NCBI GenBank assembly: GCA_049650345.1
Contig: JBARZY010000044.1
Coordinates: forward strand, 62,001-126,000
Source: Glaciecola sp049650345
GTDB taxonomy: Bacteria; Pseudomonadota; Gammaproteobacteria; Enterobacterales; Alteromonadaceae
Reading direction: 5' to 3'
Length of the DNA stretch: 64,000 bases
Numbering within the stretch: position 1 is the first letter of the stretch; every line of letters starts with the position of its first letter. The translations under genes were made by a program, and so were the position numbers. The notes below the pieces were generated by a model. It was not told the DNA's origin and did not search any database. It saw nothing but the letters and a program-made list of their open reading frames with translations. This document shows positions 8,263 through 17,551 of this stretch, in pieces.

Positions 8263-10746
8263 ATGAAATTTTCGACTATTGCTAAATCACTTTCTGCCGC
8301 GCTAGCAAGTACTATTTTGTTGCCACAAGCGGCTATTGCCAATCAAATTTCAGGCACTGTAACCGATGAAAATGGCCAACTGCTAAGTAATGGCTATGTA
8401 CAAATAATGGGCACTAACAAACGCGCTAAACTGGATGAAAATGGCAGCTTTAGTTTTACCGACCTGCGTGATGGCGAGTTTGAGTTACACGTTTCTTCGT
8501 CTGCACATATTCACTCTAGCGATAAGGTGACTATTAATAACCAACAGCCTGTTGAGTTGAATATAGAAGTGATAGGTTCAAGCATTGAAGTTTTTGATGT
8601 GACCGCTAGCGCTTTTCATGCATCCAATATTGAGTCAGCAGCACCGGTAAGTATATTAGCTGGTGAGCGTTTAAAACAGCAACAAGCGGCAACCTTAGGT
8701 GAAACGCTGAAAAACCAAGTAGGTGTGCATTCTAGCTTTTATGGAGGCGTAACAAGTTCTCCTATTATTCGTGGCTTAGATGGTCCTAGAGTACTGATTA
8801 CCCAAAATGGTATGGATGCCGCCGATGCTTCTCGAGTGGGTCCTGATCACTTAGTGTCAACTGAATCATCAACCGTTGAACAAATTGAAGTGTTACGCGG
8901 GCCAGCTACGTTGTTTTATGGCAGTGGTGCTATTGGTGGCGTAGTTAACCTAGTCGATAACCGTATACCTGACGACAACTTGCAAGAAGGTGAAGTTAGC
9001 TTGTCGCGCAATACAAATAACAGTGAAGAAGCGTTCAATGGCCGCTTTAAAACCGGTAGCGATAACATTGCTGTGCAAGTGCATGGTTTTTACCGTGATA
9101 GTGACGATTACCGTATTCCGGGCTTTGCAGAAAGCGAAGAAGCTCACGATGACCACGATGAAGAAGATCATGAAGACGAAGAGCATGAAGAAGGTTCTTT
9201 TGGCGTAGTGGAAAACTCGGCATCACGCACTCAAGGCTTAACATTTGGCGCGAGCTATTTGTTTGATGCGGGCCATGTAGGGTTTTCTATGGAGCATATG
9301 TCGAGTTTATACGGAGTTCCTGGTCATGCCCATGGCGAAGAAGAGCACGATGAGGAAGAGCATGGCGAAGAGGAGCACGAAGAAGAGTTTGTGAAAGCAG
9401 ATTTACGCCAAAACCGTTATCAAATGGCGGGTGAATTTCAGTTGAGTTCTGAGTTGGTGAGTGCGGTAAACTTCGGCATTGCTTACACTGACTATCAGCA
9501 TACTGAGCTTGAAAATGGTGTTCCGGGCACTCGCTTTAAAAACGAGTTATTTGAAACACGCGTAGAAATATTGCACCAACCACTTGCTGACTGGCGCGGT
9601 GGTATTAGTTTGCACACCAAAGTATCCGATTTTTCAGCAGTGGGTGAAGAAGCTTTTACACCTCCCTCTGATACAAAATCATTTGGTATAGGCTTAATTG
9701 AGGAACGCCATTTTGGTGATGTACTTGTGCAGCTAGGGGCGCGTATTGAGCGTGTTAACATTGACGTGCCATCAGTGTTTGCTCCTGAAATCGAATTTAT
9801 TGAAATGCACGAAGAAGAGCATGACGAGCACGAAGAACATGAAGAGCATGAAGATCACGACGAAATGATTGATGCCGTCAGCATGAGCTTTACGCCAGTA
9901 TCATTATCAGCTGGCTTAGTGTGGGACATCGCCAGCGGTTATAACTTTGCTGCATCTTATGTGCACGCAAAACGAGCACCAAGCAGTGCAGAATTGTTTT
10001 CATTTGGCCCACATATTGGTACTCAAACCTATGAAATTGGCGCGCTTTACGAGTTACATGAAGAGGGCGACGAAACCCATGTAGAATTTAATAACGCCAA
10101 TATAAACATGGAGGCATCCAATAACATCGACTTGTCGCTGCGCAAGTTTGGTGGCGATTTTGGTGTGGTATTCAACGTCTTTTATAATGACGTAGAAGAT
10201 TATTATTACGCTGCAAATACTGGTTTGTTCGCTGCTTTCTCTCATGAGCACGAGGAAGACCACGAAGAGGAGCATGAAGAAGAACATAGTGAAGAGGGTT
10301 TGCCCGTGTTTGCTTATGCAGCTAATGATGCTGAACTATACGGCGCTGAAATTCAACTAACGTGGCAAGCTTCCGATACGCTTACCTTTACTGCTCAAGG
10401 CGACTATATTCGAGCTAAAATAGACAGTGGTAATTTGCCAAGGATCCCTGCTAAAAAGGCAATATTCAGTGCAGACTATAAAACTGATAATCTGACTGTG
10501 TCAGCACAAATTACGCATATGTTTGAGCAGAACAAAGTGGCGAGTTATGAAACACCTACTGATGCATATACACTACTTGACGTGAACGCGTCATACTTTA
10601 CAGAGGTGAAAGATTTAAGCACGGAGCTATATTTACGTGCAAGAAACATCACCGACGAAGAAGCTCGGGTACATACGTCTTTCTTGAAAGATTTAGCGCC
10701 GCTACCTGGACGCGCACTTGAGCTTGGCGTTAGAATGCAATTCTAG
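8263..10746 (+). CDS. TonB-dependent outer-membrane receptor, ZnuD-like (zinc uptake)
   Basis: An 827-residue outer-membrane receptor. A signal peptide (1-26, ending AIA-NQ) precedes a CarboxypepD-regulatory-like domain (about 28-110), a TonB-box-like EVFDVTAS, a plug (about 125-235, with IIRGLDGPRVLI and VEVLRGPATLFYGSGAIGG-type sequence) and a beta-barrel ending in aromatic Phe. Four clusters of alternating His and Glu/Asp occur in predicted surface loops near residues 292-312, 353-376, 515-535 and 661-678. Such loops occur in the zinc receptor ZnuD and suggest Zn2+ capture. Two Zur-like operators lie upstream. Its TAG stop lies in a CTAG shared with the convergent gene. Copper or nickel is possible but less likely given the operators. 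Confidence 0.9.
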   Translation: MKFSTIAKSLSAALASTILLPQAAIANQISGTVTDENGQLLSNGYVQIMGTNKRAKLDENGSFSFTDLRDGEFELHVSSSAHIHSSDKVTINNQQPVELNIEVIGSSIEVFDVTASAFHASNIESAAPVSILAGERLKQQQAATLGETLKNQVGVHSSFYGGVTSSPIIRGLDGPRVLITQNGMDAADASRVGPDHLVSTESSTVEQIEVLRGPATLFYGSGAIGGVVNLVDNRIPDDNLQEGEVSLSRNTNNSEEAFNGRFKTGSDNIAVQVHGFYRDSDDYRIPGFAESEEAHDDHDEEDHEDEEHEEGSFGVVENSASRTQGLTFGASYLFDAGHVGFSMEHMSSLYGVPGHAHGEEEHDEEEHGEEEHEEEFVKADLRQNRYQMAGEFQLSSELVSAVNFGIAYTDYQHTELENGVPGTRFKNELFETRVEILHQPLADWRGGISLHTKVSDFSAVGEEAFTPPSDTKSFGIGLIEERHFGDVLVQLGARIERVNIDVPSVFAPEIEFIEMHEEEHDEHEEHEEHEDHDEMIDAVSMSFTPVSLSAGLVWDIASGYNFAASYVHAKRAPSSAELFSFGPHIGTQTYEIGALYELHEEGDETHVEFNNANINMEASNNIDLSLRKFGGDFGVVFNVFYNDVEDYYYAANTGLFAAFSHEHEEDHEEEHEEEHSEEGLPVFAYAANDAELYGAEIQLTWQASDTLTFTAQGDYIRAKIDSGNLPRIPAKKAIFSADYKTDNLTVSAQITHMFEQNKVASYETPTDAYTLLDVNASYFTEVKDLSTELYLRARNITDEEARVHTSFLKDLAPLPGRALELGVRMQF

Positions 10747-11924
10747 TGAGGTTTGGTTTTTAGCAACACGTTTTGTTGCAAAAACACTTGAGTTTCTTGC
10801 AGGTCCTTTTGAATACGCTGCTCAACATTTTGCGGATGTAACGCAAATGTTGAGTCAGCGCTGAGTAGTTGCTCAAGCATCATTTTTCCTAGCAACGGCG
10901 TATAGTGGCCAGCTTCGTACCACCATTGCATGCTTTGATTAACACCCTTCGGTATTGCTTCAGTGGTATATTGGTTAAGCCCACTGAAGTCTAAAAGTTG
11001 ATTGTTGGCAAAGTAGCCGATTGAATCTAAGGTTTGCACGACTAAGCGCTTCCATTCATAGCTTTGTTTTAGGTAACCGTGTTGTTTTAATACTTGTGCG
11101 TAACCGACATGTGTTGGCGCAATGAACAGATAAATGGGAATGTTACGCTCTTGAGCTTGTTTCACGATGAATGCGAGCGCTTGTGCTTCTTGTGAATTTC
11201 CGTTTTTATCCGTTAGTACATAGTCAGTATTCTCAAATCGCTGATGCAGTGTACTCATATCATTCTCAAACGCTTTTTCAACACCTTCATACTTTGCTAT
11301 AGACATGAAATCGCGAGCAACGGCAAACCCATCATTGCGCAAGTACGTGTTTAAATTGTTTTGGTTGATTATGGTTTGGATACTGTCCATGGTAGCTTGC
11401 AAAGATAATAATGAAATGACATTTTGCTTAATATGATCTAACGCATAGCCTTTTACTGGCTTTCCTTTTAATGAAAAGGGTAAGTAGGGTTGTTTTACTG
11501 TGGGCCATTGACTAACGAAAGTTGGATGTTGCCTAAATGAAAAGTAATCAAAACCTACTATTATTGCTTGCGGCTGTTTACTTTTTAACACATTAACTAA
11601 ATACAAAGCCTCTTGCCTTAAAGATGCGCCTCGTATGGCTAAATTGTATGTGTGTTCCGGTAGTTTGTTCTGAGTCTTGGGATCTAAGCCAAATTCGTTT
11701 CTAGAGTTACCTAGAATTACGGCGTCAACTTGTTGATTTCGCCACTGACGTGCTTTACTAAAAAATATTTTTGTATTGGCCTGTGTTTTTTTGCAATTAA
11801 GATGTTCTATACAGTTGTTGTGTAAGACATGATAGGGATCTATCCAATAGTTAAAAGATGCAATACTCACCAATGCGATTAACATTGTGCCAAAAAACGT
11901 GATGGTGTAGCGTTTAATAGTCAT
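10743..11924 (-). CDS. SGNH-hydrolase-like partner of MBOAT acyltransferase (AlgJ/AlgX-type)
   Basis: The 393-residue protein has one N-terminal membrane anchor (about 8-26, then WIDPYHV) and a periplasmic domain. SGNH-like blocks are visible: DAVILGNSRNEFG near 70 (block I, Ser in GNSR), IIVGFDYFSF near 125, IYLFIAPTHVGY near 270, and GHYTPLLGKMMLEQLL near 345 (the C-terminal His block). Proteins of this kind are encoded with AlgI-like MBOAT transporters and finish transfer of acetyl or other acyl groups to a polysaccharide. It starts 2 nt after the MBOAT stop, so it is translationally linked. The stop is the minus-strand TAG within CTAG at 10743-10746. The target polymer is unknown. Confidence 0.7.
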   Translation of the reverse strand: MTIKRYTITFFGTMLIALVSIASFNYWIDPYHVLHNNCIEHLNCKKTQANTKIFFSKARQWRNQQVDAVILGNSRNEFGLDPKTQNKLPEHTYNLAIRGASLRQEALYLVNVLKSKQPQAIIVGFDYFSFRQHPTFVSQWPTVKQPYLPFSLKGKPVKGYALDHIKQNVISLLSLQATMDSIQTIINQNNLNTYLRNDGFAVARDFMSIAKYEGVEKAFENDMSTLHQRFENTDYVLTDKNGNSQEAQALAFIVKQAQERNIPIYLFIAPTHVGYAQVLKQHGYLKQSYEWKRLVVQTLDSIGYFANNQLLDFSGLNQYTTEAIPKGVNQSMQWWYEAGHYTPLLGKMMLEQLLSADSTFALHPQNVEQRIQKDLQETQVFLQQNVLLKTKPH

Positions 11925-11926
11925 GA

Positions 11927-13471
11927 TTAAAATTGAAAATACAAAAAGTCACTGATTTGCCCAAGCGTCATTAGTCCGGTAAGTAGCAGTAATGAGCACA
12001 ATATTGCCCAGCGCCTATTGGCCTGCCAGCTTAAATAGGTATGGCCCCAAAATGCTTGCTTAAAAGAGGTTTCATTAGATAGTGCAGCCTCTACCTTACT
12101 AAATATTTGGTAGATATTAGGTAACGCTAAAACAACCACACTGCCAAAAAATATAAACATTATCGCTTTAGCCATAAGGCTGCCGCCGCCATTTGTTGCA
12201 GTGACTCCAGCATGCGTTAATAATGTACCTATTTCACCTAAGCGACTCATTATGCCATTGGGCAAGGCAATACCATTTACACCGAACATGCCATTTAGCA
12301 TAACAAATGCACCGTCTAAAGTGGTCGCCCTAAAAAATACCCAAGCAATTATTACCGCAAGCATTGTAATAAACCAGGACAATATTCTTGGCATTATTAG
12401 CCAAGGGAATGTATGTGTAATAGCTTGCCATAAATGGCAAACACACAAATATAAACCATGCATAAATCCCCAAATCATAAAATTCCACCCTGCACCATGC
12501 CATATGCCACCAATAATCATAGTGGTAAACAAATTACCGTAGCGTTTTAGAGTGCCTGCTCTATTCCCACCTAATGGAATATAAAGATAATCTCGTAAGA
12601 ATCTTGATAAGGTAATGTGCCATCTGCGCCAAAATTCAACAATTGATACCGATTTGTAAGGAGAAAAAAAGTTAAGCGGTAACACTATATTAAACATACG
12701 TGCCAAACCGATGGCCATATCGGAGTAGCCAGAAAAATCAAAGTAAAGCTGTAAGGTATAACAAAGCGCGCCCAACCACGCTTGTACAAACTCTATCTGT
12801 TGATTGGCGTCTGCGGCGTTAAATGTTTCATTCGCATAAATTGCAAGGTTGTCGGCAAGTACGGTTTTTTTAAACAAACCAATCGCAAAAATAGACAGCC
12901 CAATCATGAAGTTATTGATCTGAAAAGATGCGGCTTTGGCTTGCATAAATTGAGGAAGCATTTCTTTGTGATGCACAATTGGGCCTGCAATTAGCTGCGG
13001 GAAAAACGTCACAAAGAGACAGTAATGAGTAAAGCGGTATTCTTGTGTAATGCCTTTGTAACTGTCAACTAAATATGCGATTTGTTGAAAGGTAAAAAAT
13101 GAAATAGCTAAAGGCAAGATAATATCTGGAATTTCAACAGCAAGCCCAGTGATAGCACTCATGTTGTCGACTAAAAAGTTAGTGTATTTATAATAGATTA
13201 ATGTGCATAAGTTAAGAGCTATCCCTAGTACTAACAGCGTTTTATTGCCATTGGATGGGCTACTTAAACGTTTGCCAATATAAAAATTAATGAATATTGA
13301 AGCGATGATAAGGAGTACAAAACTGGGATTCCACCAAGCGTAAAAAATCAATGAGCAGACTACTAAACTTGCAACCGCTAGTTGAGCACCAACAAGTCGT
13401 TGGCTCAAGTAATAAACAAGCATGCTGATGGGCAAAAAAACAAATAAAAACTCAATGGAGTTAAATAGCAT
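11927..13471 (-). CDS. MBOAT-family O-acyltransferase (AlgI-like)
   Basis: A multi-pass membrane protein of 514 aa of the membrane-bound O-acyltransferase family, which passes acyl groups across the inner membrane for polysaccharide modification. Family features include the start MLFNSIEFLFVFLP, QLIAGPIVHHKEMLPQF, DFSGYSDMAIGLARMF, EFWRRWHITLSRFLRDY-type sequence, and the conserved catalytic-His region GGIWHGAGWNFMIWG. I chose the ATG at 13471 because AAAGGAG lies about 11 bases upstream and it gives the family N-terminus; an ATG 33 bases earlier (13504) has no ribosome-binding site. It forms a two-gene unit with the SGNH-like gene downstream. A role in exopolysaccharide or LPS acylation is inferred. 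Confidence 0.92.
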   Translation of the reverse strand: MLFNSIEFLFVFLPISMLVYYLSQRLVGAQLAVASLVVCSLIFYAWWNPSFVLLIIASIFINFYIGKRLSSPSNGNKTLLVLGIALNLCTLIYYKYTNFLVDNMSAITGLAVEIPDIILPLAISFFTFQQIAYLVDSYKGITQEYRFTHYCLFVTFFPQLIAGPIVHHKEMLPQFMQAKAASFQINNFMIGLSIFAIGLFKKTVLADNLAIYANETFNAADANQQIEFVQAWLGALCYTLQLYFDFSGYSDMAIGLARMFNIVLPLNFFSPYKSVSIVEFWRRWHITLSRFLRDYLYIPLGGNRAGTLKRYGNLFTTMIIGGIWHGAGWNFMIWGFMHGLYLCVCHLWQAITHTFPWLIMPRILSWFITMLAVIIAWVFFRATTLDGAFVMLNGMFGVNGIALPNGIMSRLGEIGTLLTHAGVTATNGGGSLMAKAIMFIFFGSVVVLALPNIYQIFSKVEAALSNETSFKQAFWGHTYLSWQANRRWAILCSLLLLTGLMTLGQISDFLYFQF

Positions 13472-13706
13472 GCTATCAATCACTCCTTTGAGGTATGTAG
13501 TCAATATTCAGCATATTTCGATCAAAAAAACTTAGCATATTGGCACTGATTTGACCATTGCTGTTTTAGTATCACCCATCTTAGCTTGCCCATTTACCCT
13601 CTATGGCTTTCCACTATACTTCCGCGGTTTTGACTCTATCATCCATTTAATACTATACGCAAGTTAAGCCCACGCAATGGCTTAACATTATTTTCGGAGA
13701 TTTTCC

Positions 13707-15896
13707 TTGCAAGTACAACACACAAAAATGAAGAGCAGCACCTTGGTACTGGCCATATCAATTGCGCTGTCAAATCAAGCCTTAGCACAAACCAATACTG
13801 CCAATACAGCAGAAGAAGAATCAATAGAAGCGATTACCGTAACCGCAACAAAGCGCGCCCAAGTAATATACGAAGTACCTATCGCCATCAGCGCTTTCAG
13901 TGGTGATGACCTTAGTGAGCAAGGCATTACCGACTTAACTGATGTGGGTAAGTTTGTACCTAATTTAAATGTAACGGGATTTTCTGCTGGTCATACGTCA
14001 TCATCTAACCCATTTATTCGTGGTATTGGATTGCAAGACCACCTTATTACTACTGACCCAGGTGTAAGCGTATACGTTGATGGTGTTTACTTAGGCCGTC
14101 AAGTAGGACAAAACTGGAATTTAAATAATATTGAGCGTATTGAGGTTTTACGTGGGCCGCAAGGCACACTTTATGGACGTAACTCCATTGGTGGTGCCAT
14201 TAATATTATTACTAAGCAGCCTGATGAAATTGACGTTACAACCTTAAGTGCCGAAATCGGTACTAGAGGCCGCACCAAAGCCGATGTGTTTGTTAACCGT
14301 GAAATTAACGAAACCATCGCATTCAATTTGAACGCGGGGTATAACGCGCGCGATGGACTGGGCAAATTTATTAATGTGCCAGAAGCTAAATATGATGTGG
14401 GTGAAACCAAAGAGTATTATGGTCGCTTGTCAGTAAAATATGCACCTAATGATGACTTTAGTGTAGTGCTTACTGGTGACATTAACGACGGTGAGGGCGG
14501 CTTACGTCCTTATCAAACGCTAATTGATGAAGTGCCAAATGGCGCATATGCAACAGGAATACGTTTTGGTGCGCCGCTGCCATCAGGTGCACTGTCTAAT
14601 GCTGATACTGCAGCAAACCCTTATGATAACGCCACAGGTGCAGCAGAAGTAACAACAGTGACTAACAAAGCGTCGGGCTTGTCATTAACCGCCGATTGGA
14701 ATTGGTCAGACGATTTTTCGTCAAAATTGGTGGTAAGTAATAGAAGCTCCGAATACAAAGCAGGTTTGGATGATGACGGCACAATATTTTTGCTCGACCA
14801 ATTCCCTAAAACCGGCAGTGCTGAGCAAACCTCTGTAGAGTTTCAACTTAATGGCTACATTGGCGACAACATGGACTTTGTTTCTGGCCTTTATTGGTTT
14901 ACCGAAGACGGTGACAACCTACAAGACGCCGGTTCATCGTTTAATGCCGGTGGTAATTTACTTGATTTAGACCAAAAAACCACTAGTCGCGCTGTTTTTG
15001 TAAACTTAGGTATGGATGTGTCTGACGAGCTGCGCGTGTCGGGTGGCTTGCGATACACAAAAGACGAAAAAGAAGCTTCAGCTGATGTGGGCATTGGGCC
15101 AGTATTCGCTAAAGATAGTTGGAATGAAGTGTCGTTTGATTTGTCGGCTAATTACACATTAGAAAGCGGTATGAATGTGTATGACAGTATTCAAAATGGT
15201 TATCAGTCAGGCCAATTCCCTGCGCGTCCATATTGTTTGTTTGGTGATTTAACGTGTTTTGTGGCAAGCGAAAACATTACCGCAATTAACTACGAAGTAG
15301 GCGTGAAAGGCGAACTAACTGACAACTTCGCTATGAGCATAGCGGTGTTCAACACTGAGTTTGATGATTTACCTTATCAGGTAAGCACCACCTCTGAAGG
15401 CGGTTTTGATACCAGTAACTTAGTGGTATCACAAACGTCTCGCGGCATTGAATTTGAAGGTACGCTAACGTTATCCGACAACTTTAATATTCACTCAAGT
15501 TTAGGCTTTATGGATGTGGACGTGCAAGAGCAAGACGGTGTGAAGCCAGTGGCACCGTTAACGCCTGATTTGACCTATTCATTAAGCCCAATATACGAAG
15601 TTGAATTAAGTGATGGGGCAACTGTAAATGCACGTCTTGATTACTCGTTCAGAGATGACATGTATGGAGAACCTACATCCGATCCAGGTCGTTTAACGCA
15701 AATTGATAGCCGTGCGTTAACTAATGTGAATGTATCGTACACGCCCGCGAGTGAAGACTACACGGTATCATTGTACGGTCGTAATATTACCGATGAGCGT
15801 TACGATAATGCTCGTTTAAATACCGGTGATTATGTGCTGCAGATTTTAAGCAATGACGCTAGCGAGTTTGGCGTGAGATATAGCACTACGTTTTAA
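13707..15896 (+). CDS. TonB-dependent receptor, substrate unknown
   Basis: A 729-residue outer-membrane receptor with a signal peptide (about 1-28, cleavage near ALA-Q), TonB-box-like IEAITVTATKR, and a plug with IERIEVLRGPQGTLYGRNSIGGAINI-type sequence. A beta-barrel follows, closing in SEFGVRYSTTF with a terminal Phe. A TTG start at 13707 is preferred because CGGAGA lies six bases upstream; the first in-frame ATG (13728) has no ribosome-binding site. I see no Fur or Zur box in the 200 nt upstream and no transport neighbour. The ligand could be a siderophore, vitamin or glycan; the plug resembles the broad IroN/FhuE-like group common in marine Alteromonadales. The gene ends in a bidirectional terminator. 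Confidence 0.92.
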   Translation: MQVQHTKMKSSTLVLAISIALSNQALAQTNTANTAEEESIEAITVTATKRAQVIYEVPIAISAFSGDDLSEQGITDLTDVGKFVPNLNVTGFSAGHTSSSNPFIRGIGLQDHLITTDPGVSVYVDGVYLGRQVGQNWNLNNIERIEVLRGPQGTLYGRNSIGGAINIITKQPDEIDVTTLSAEIGTRGRTKADVFVNREINETIAFNLNAGYNARDGLGKFINVPEAKYDVGETKEYYGRLSVKYAPNDDFSVVLTGDINDGEGGLRPYQTLIDEVPNGAYATGIRFGAPLPSGALSNADTAANPYDNATGAAEVTTVTNKASGLSLTADWNWSDDFSSKLVVSNRSSEYKAGLDDDGTIFLLDQFPKTGSAEQTSVEFQLNGYIGDNMDFVSGLYWFTEDGDNLQDAGSSFNAGGNLLDLDQKTTSRAVFVNLGMDVSDELRVSGGLRYTKDEKEASADVGIGPVFAKDSWNEVSFDLSANYTLESGMNVYDSIQNGYQSGQFPARPYCLFGDLTCFVASENITAINYEVGVKGELTDNFAMSIAVFNTEFDDLPYQVSTTSEGGFDTSNLVVSQTSRGIEFEGTLTLSDNFNIHSSLGFMDVDVQEQDGVKPVAPLTPDLTYSLSPIYEVELSDGATVNARLDYSFRDDMYGEPTSDPGRLTQIDSRALTNVNVSYTPASEDYTVSLYGRNITDERYDNARLNTGDYVLQILSNDASEFGVRYSTTF

Positions 15897-15904
15897 GTGG
15901 TATG

Positions 15905-15934
15905 AAAAAGGCGCATGTTTATGCGCCTTTTTTT
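15905..15934. terminator. Bidirectional rho-independent terminator between TonB receptor and gor
   Basis: Stem AAAAAGGCGCAT / ATGCGCCTTTTT with a GTTT tetraloop and a seven-T tract on the plus strand. The five A at the left supply a T tract for minus-strand transcripts, so it can serve both convergent genes. Confidence 0.9.
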
Positions 15935-15946
15935 ATTTGCCAATAT

Positions 15947-17305
15947 TTATAAGGTCACAAACTCTTCAGCCGAAGTAGGGTGAATAGCAACACAAGCATC
16001 AAAGTCCGCTTTTGTTGCGCCCATCTTCATAGCAACACCAAAGCCTTGAAGAATCTCGTCCATGGCGTATCCAATGCCATGCAAGCCTACTACTTTTTGT
16101 TCTTTGCCTGCACAAATAAGCTTCATTTTAGTGGCTTGGCGATGCTGCGTTACCGCTGTGTACATGGCAGCAAAGCTTGAATTATATACGGTGATGTCAT
16201 CGCCATATTCGGCTTTAGCTTCTTCTTCAGTTAAGCCAATGGTACCAATGGTAGGGTGGCTAAATACTACTGTAGGAATTAGGTCATAATCCATATGAGC
16301 GTTGTCTTGCCCGTTAAAAAGACGTTCTGACAACAAGCGACCTGCTTTTACCGCTACCGGGGTTAAATCAATTTTACCAATGTTGTCGCCGACTGCATAA
16401 ATGTTTTGGGCACGGGTATTTTGAAACTTATCCACTTCAATATAACCGCGCTTGTCTAGTGTCACATCAGTATTTTCAATATTGATTTTGTCGTTTGCGG
16501 GTTCACGACCAATAGCCCAAATGAGTACGTCTGCTTCTAAACTGCGCTCACCGTTTAACTGCACCAACAAACTACCGTCATTTTGTTTTTCAATTTTTTC
16601 GACTTCTGTGTGTGCATGCAAATTAATACCGTCTTCTTGCATAATTTCGGTAAGCGTGTCTGACAGCATATCATCAAACCCGCGTAGCGGTTTTTCGCGG
16701 CGAACTAACAAATGTGTTTCACTGCCCAACGAATGCAATACGCCTGCAAGTTCTACCGCAATATATCCAGCACCCACCACGACTACTTTTTTGGGTTGTT
16801 GTTTTAATGCAAAGAAACCGTCGGAGTCTAGGCCCAATTCTGCGCCAGGTACAGGGGGTTTAATGGGTCTGCCGCCAGTGGCAATAGTAATGTGATCAGC
16901 GGTGTATACTACACCGTCTACTTCTACACTGTTGTTACTCACAAAACGCGCAAATCCCTTAATAAGGGTAACGCCGTTGTTGCCTAATACTCGGTCATAC
17001 GACTGATGAATGCGGTCAATGTAGGCTTCACGACTGGCAATAAGCGTTTCCCAACTAAAACTGTTAACTGTTACATCAAAACCATAATCGGGAGCGTATT
17101 TATGAATGGCTTCAGCAACTTGTGCGCCATACCACATGGCTTTTTTGGGTACGCAACCTACGTTTACGCATGTACCACCAATATCTTTGGCTTCAATAAT
17201 GGCGGCTTTTTTGCCATAACGAGAAGCTCTATTGGCCGAGGCTATGCCGCCACTGCCGCCGCCAATACATATATAATCAAAATGGGTATCTGCTTTATTT
17301 TCCAA
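15947..17305 (-). CDS. gor: Glutathione-disulfide reductase
   Basis: Reduces oxidised glutathione with NADPH in the cytoplasm as an FAD homodimer. The 452-residue length equals the usual bacterial size. The FAD motif GGGSGGIASANRASRYG is near residue 15, followed by the redox disulfide GGTCVNVGCVPKK (about 43-55). The NADPH fold is GAGYIAVELAGVLHSLG with following Arg residues (LVRREKPLR), the mark of NADPH rather than NADH preference. A second FAD motif, YAVGDNIG, is present, and the C-terminal catalytic His-Glu pair is AIHPTSAEEFVTL. The two C-terminal features exclude mercuric reductase and lipoamide dehydrogenase. It diverges from the oligopeptidase A gene. Confidence 0.96.
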   Translation of the reverse strand: MENKADTHFDYICIGGGSGGIASANRASRYGKKAAIIEAKDIGGTCVNVGCVPKKAMWYGAQVAEAIHKYAPDYGFDVTVNSFSWETLIASREAYIDRIHQSYDRVLGNNGVTLIKGFARFVSNNSVEVDGVVYTADHITIATGGRPIKPPVPGAELGLDSDGFFALKQQPKKVVVVGAGYIAVELAGVLHSLGSETHLLVRREKPLRGFDDMLSDTLTEIMQEDGINLHAHTEVEKIEKQNDGSLLVQLNGERSLEADVLIWAIGREPANDKINIENTDVTLDKRGYIEVDKFQNTRAQNIYAVGDNIGKIDLTPVAVKAGRLLSERLFNGQDNAHMDYDLIPTVVFSHPTIGTIGLTEEEAKAEYGDDITVYNSSFAAMYTAVTQHRQATKMKLICAGKEQKVVGLHGIGYAMDEILQGFGVAMKMGATKADFDACVAIHPTSAEEFVTL

Positions 17306-17496
17306 AATATTATTCCAATTCAGTAAAGAGTTTTACGCGTTACAATGGCACTCTTGTATGCAGCGCATAGGGTTATTGTAACGTAATATGCCAACTAGAC
17401 CGTATATTTCAAGTTTTCCTTACACATTTGTACAGTTATATAGTATCAGGCAGTGATTTAAGTTTGCTATTAGCTTGTGTTTTTATAAATACACCC

Positions 17497-17510
17497 AATA
17501 AATATTTATT
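17497..17510. repeat. AT-only perfect palindrome in gor/prlC intergenic region
   Basis: AATAAATATTTATT is a 14-bp perfect palindrome about 42 nt before the prlC ATG, between the divergent gor and prlC genes. It could be promoter DNA or an operator, but AT-rich palindromes arise easily by chance. Confidence 0.35.
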
Positions 17511-17551
17511 AAACAGTCAAATTTCGTCTTTTACAGGTGTCGTCATTAATC

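Noticed and set aside
8990..9208. Overlapping open frames inside the His-rich TonB receptor
   Set aside because: They arise from the repetitive GAR/CAY codons of the acidic His tracts read in other frames; no start signals or known motifs.
9137..9390. His/Glu repeats considered as tandem DNA repeats
   Set aside because: The tracts are irregular at DNA level and keep the frame; they are protein low-complexity segments, not a DNA repeat array.
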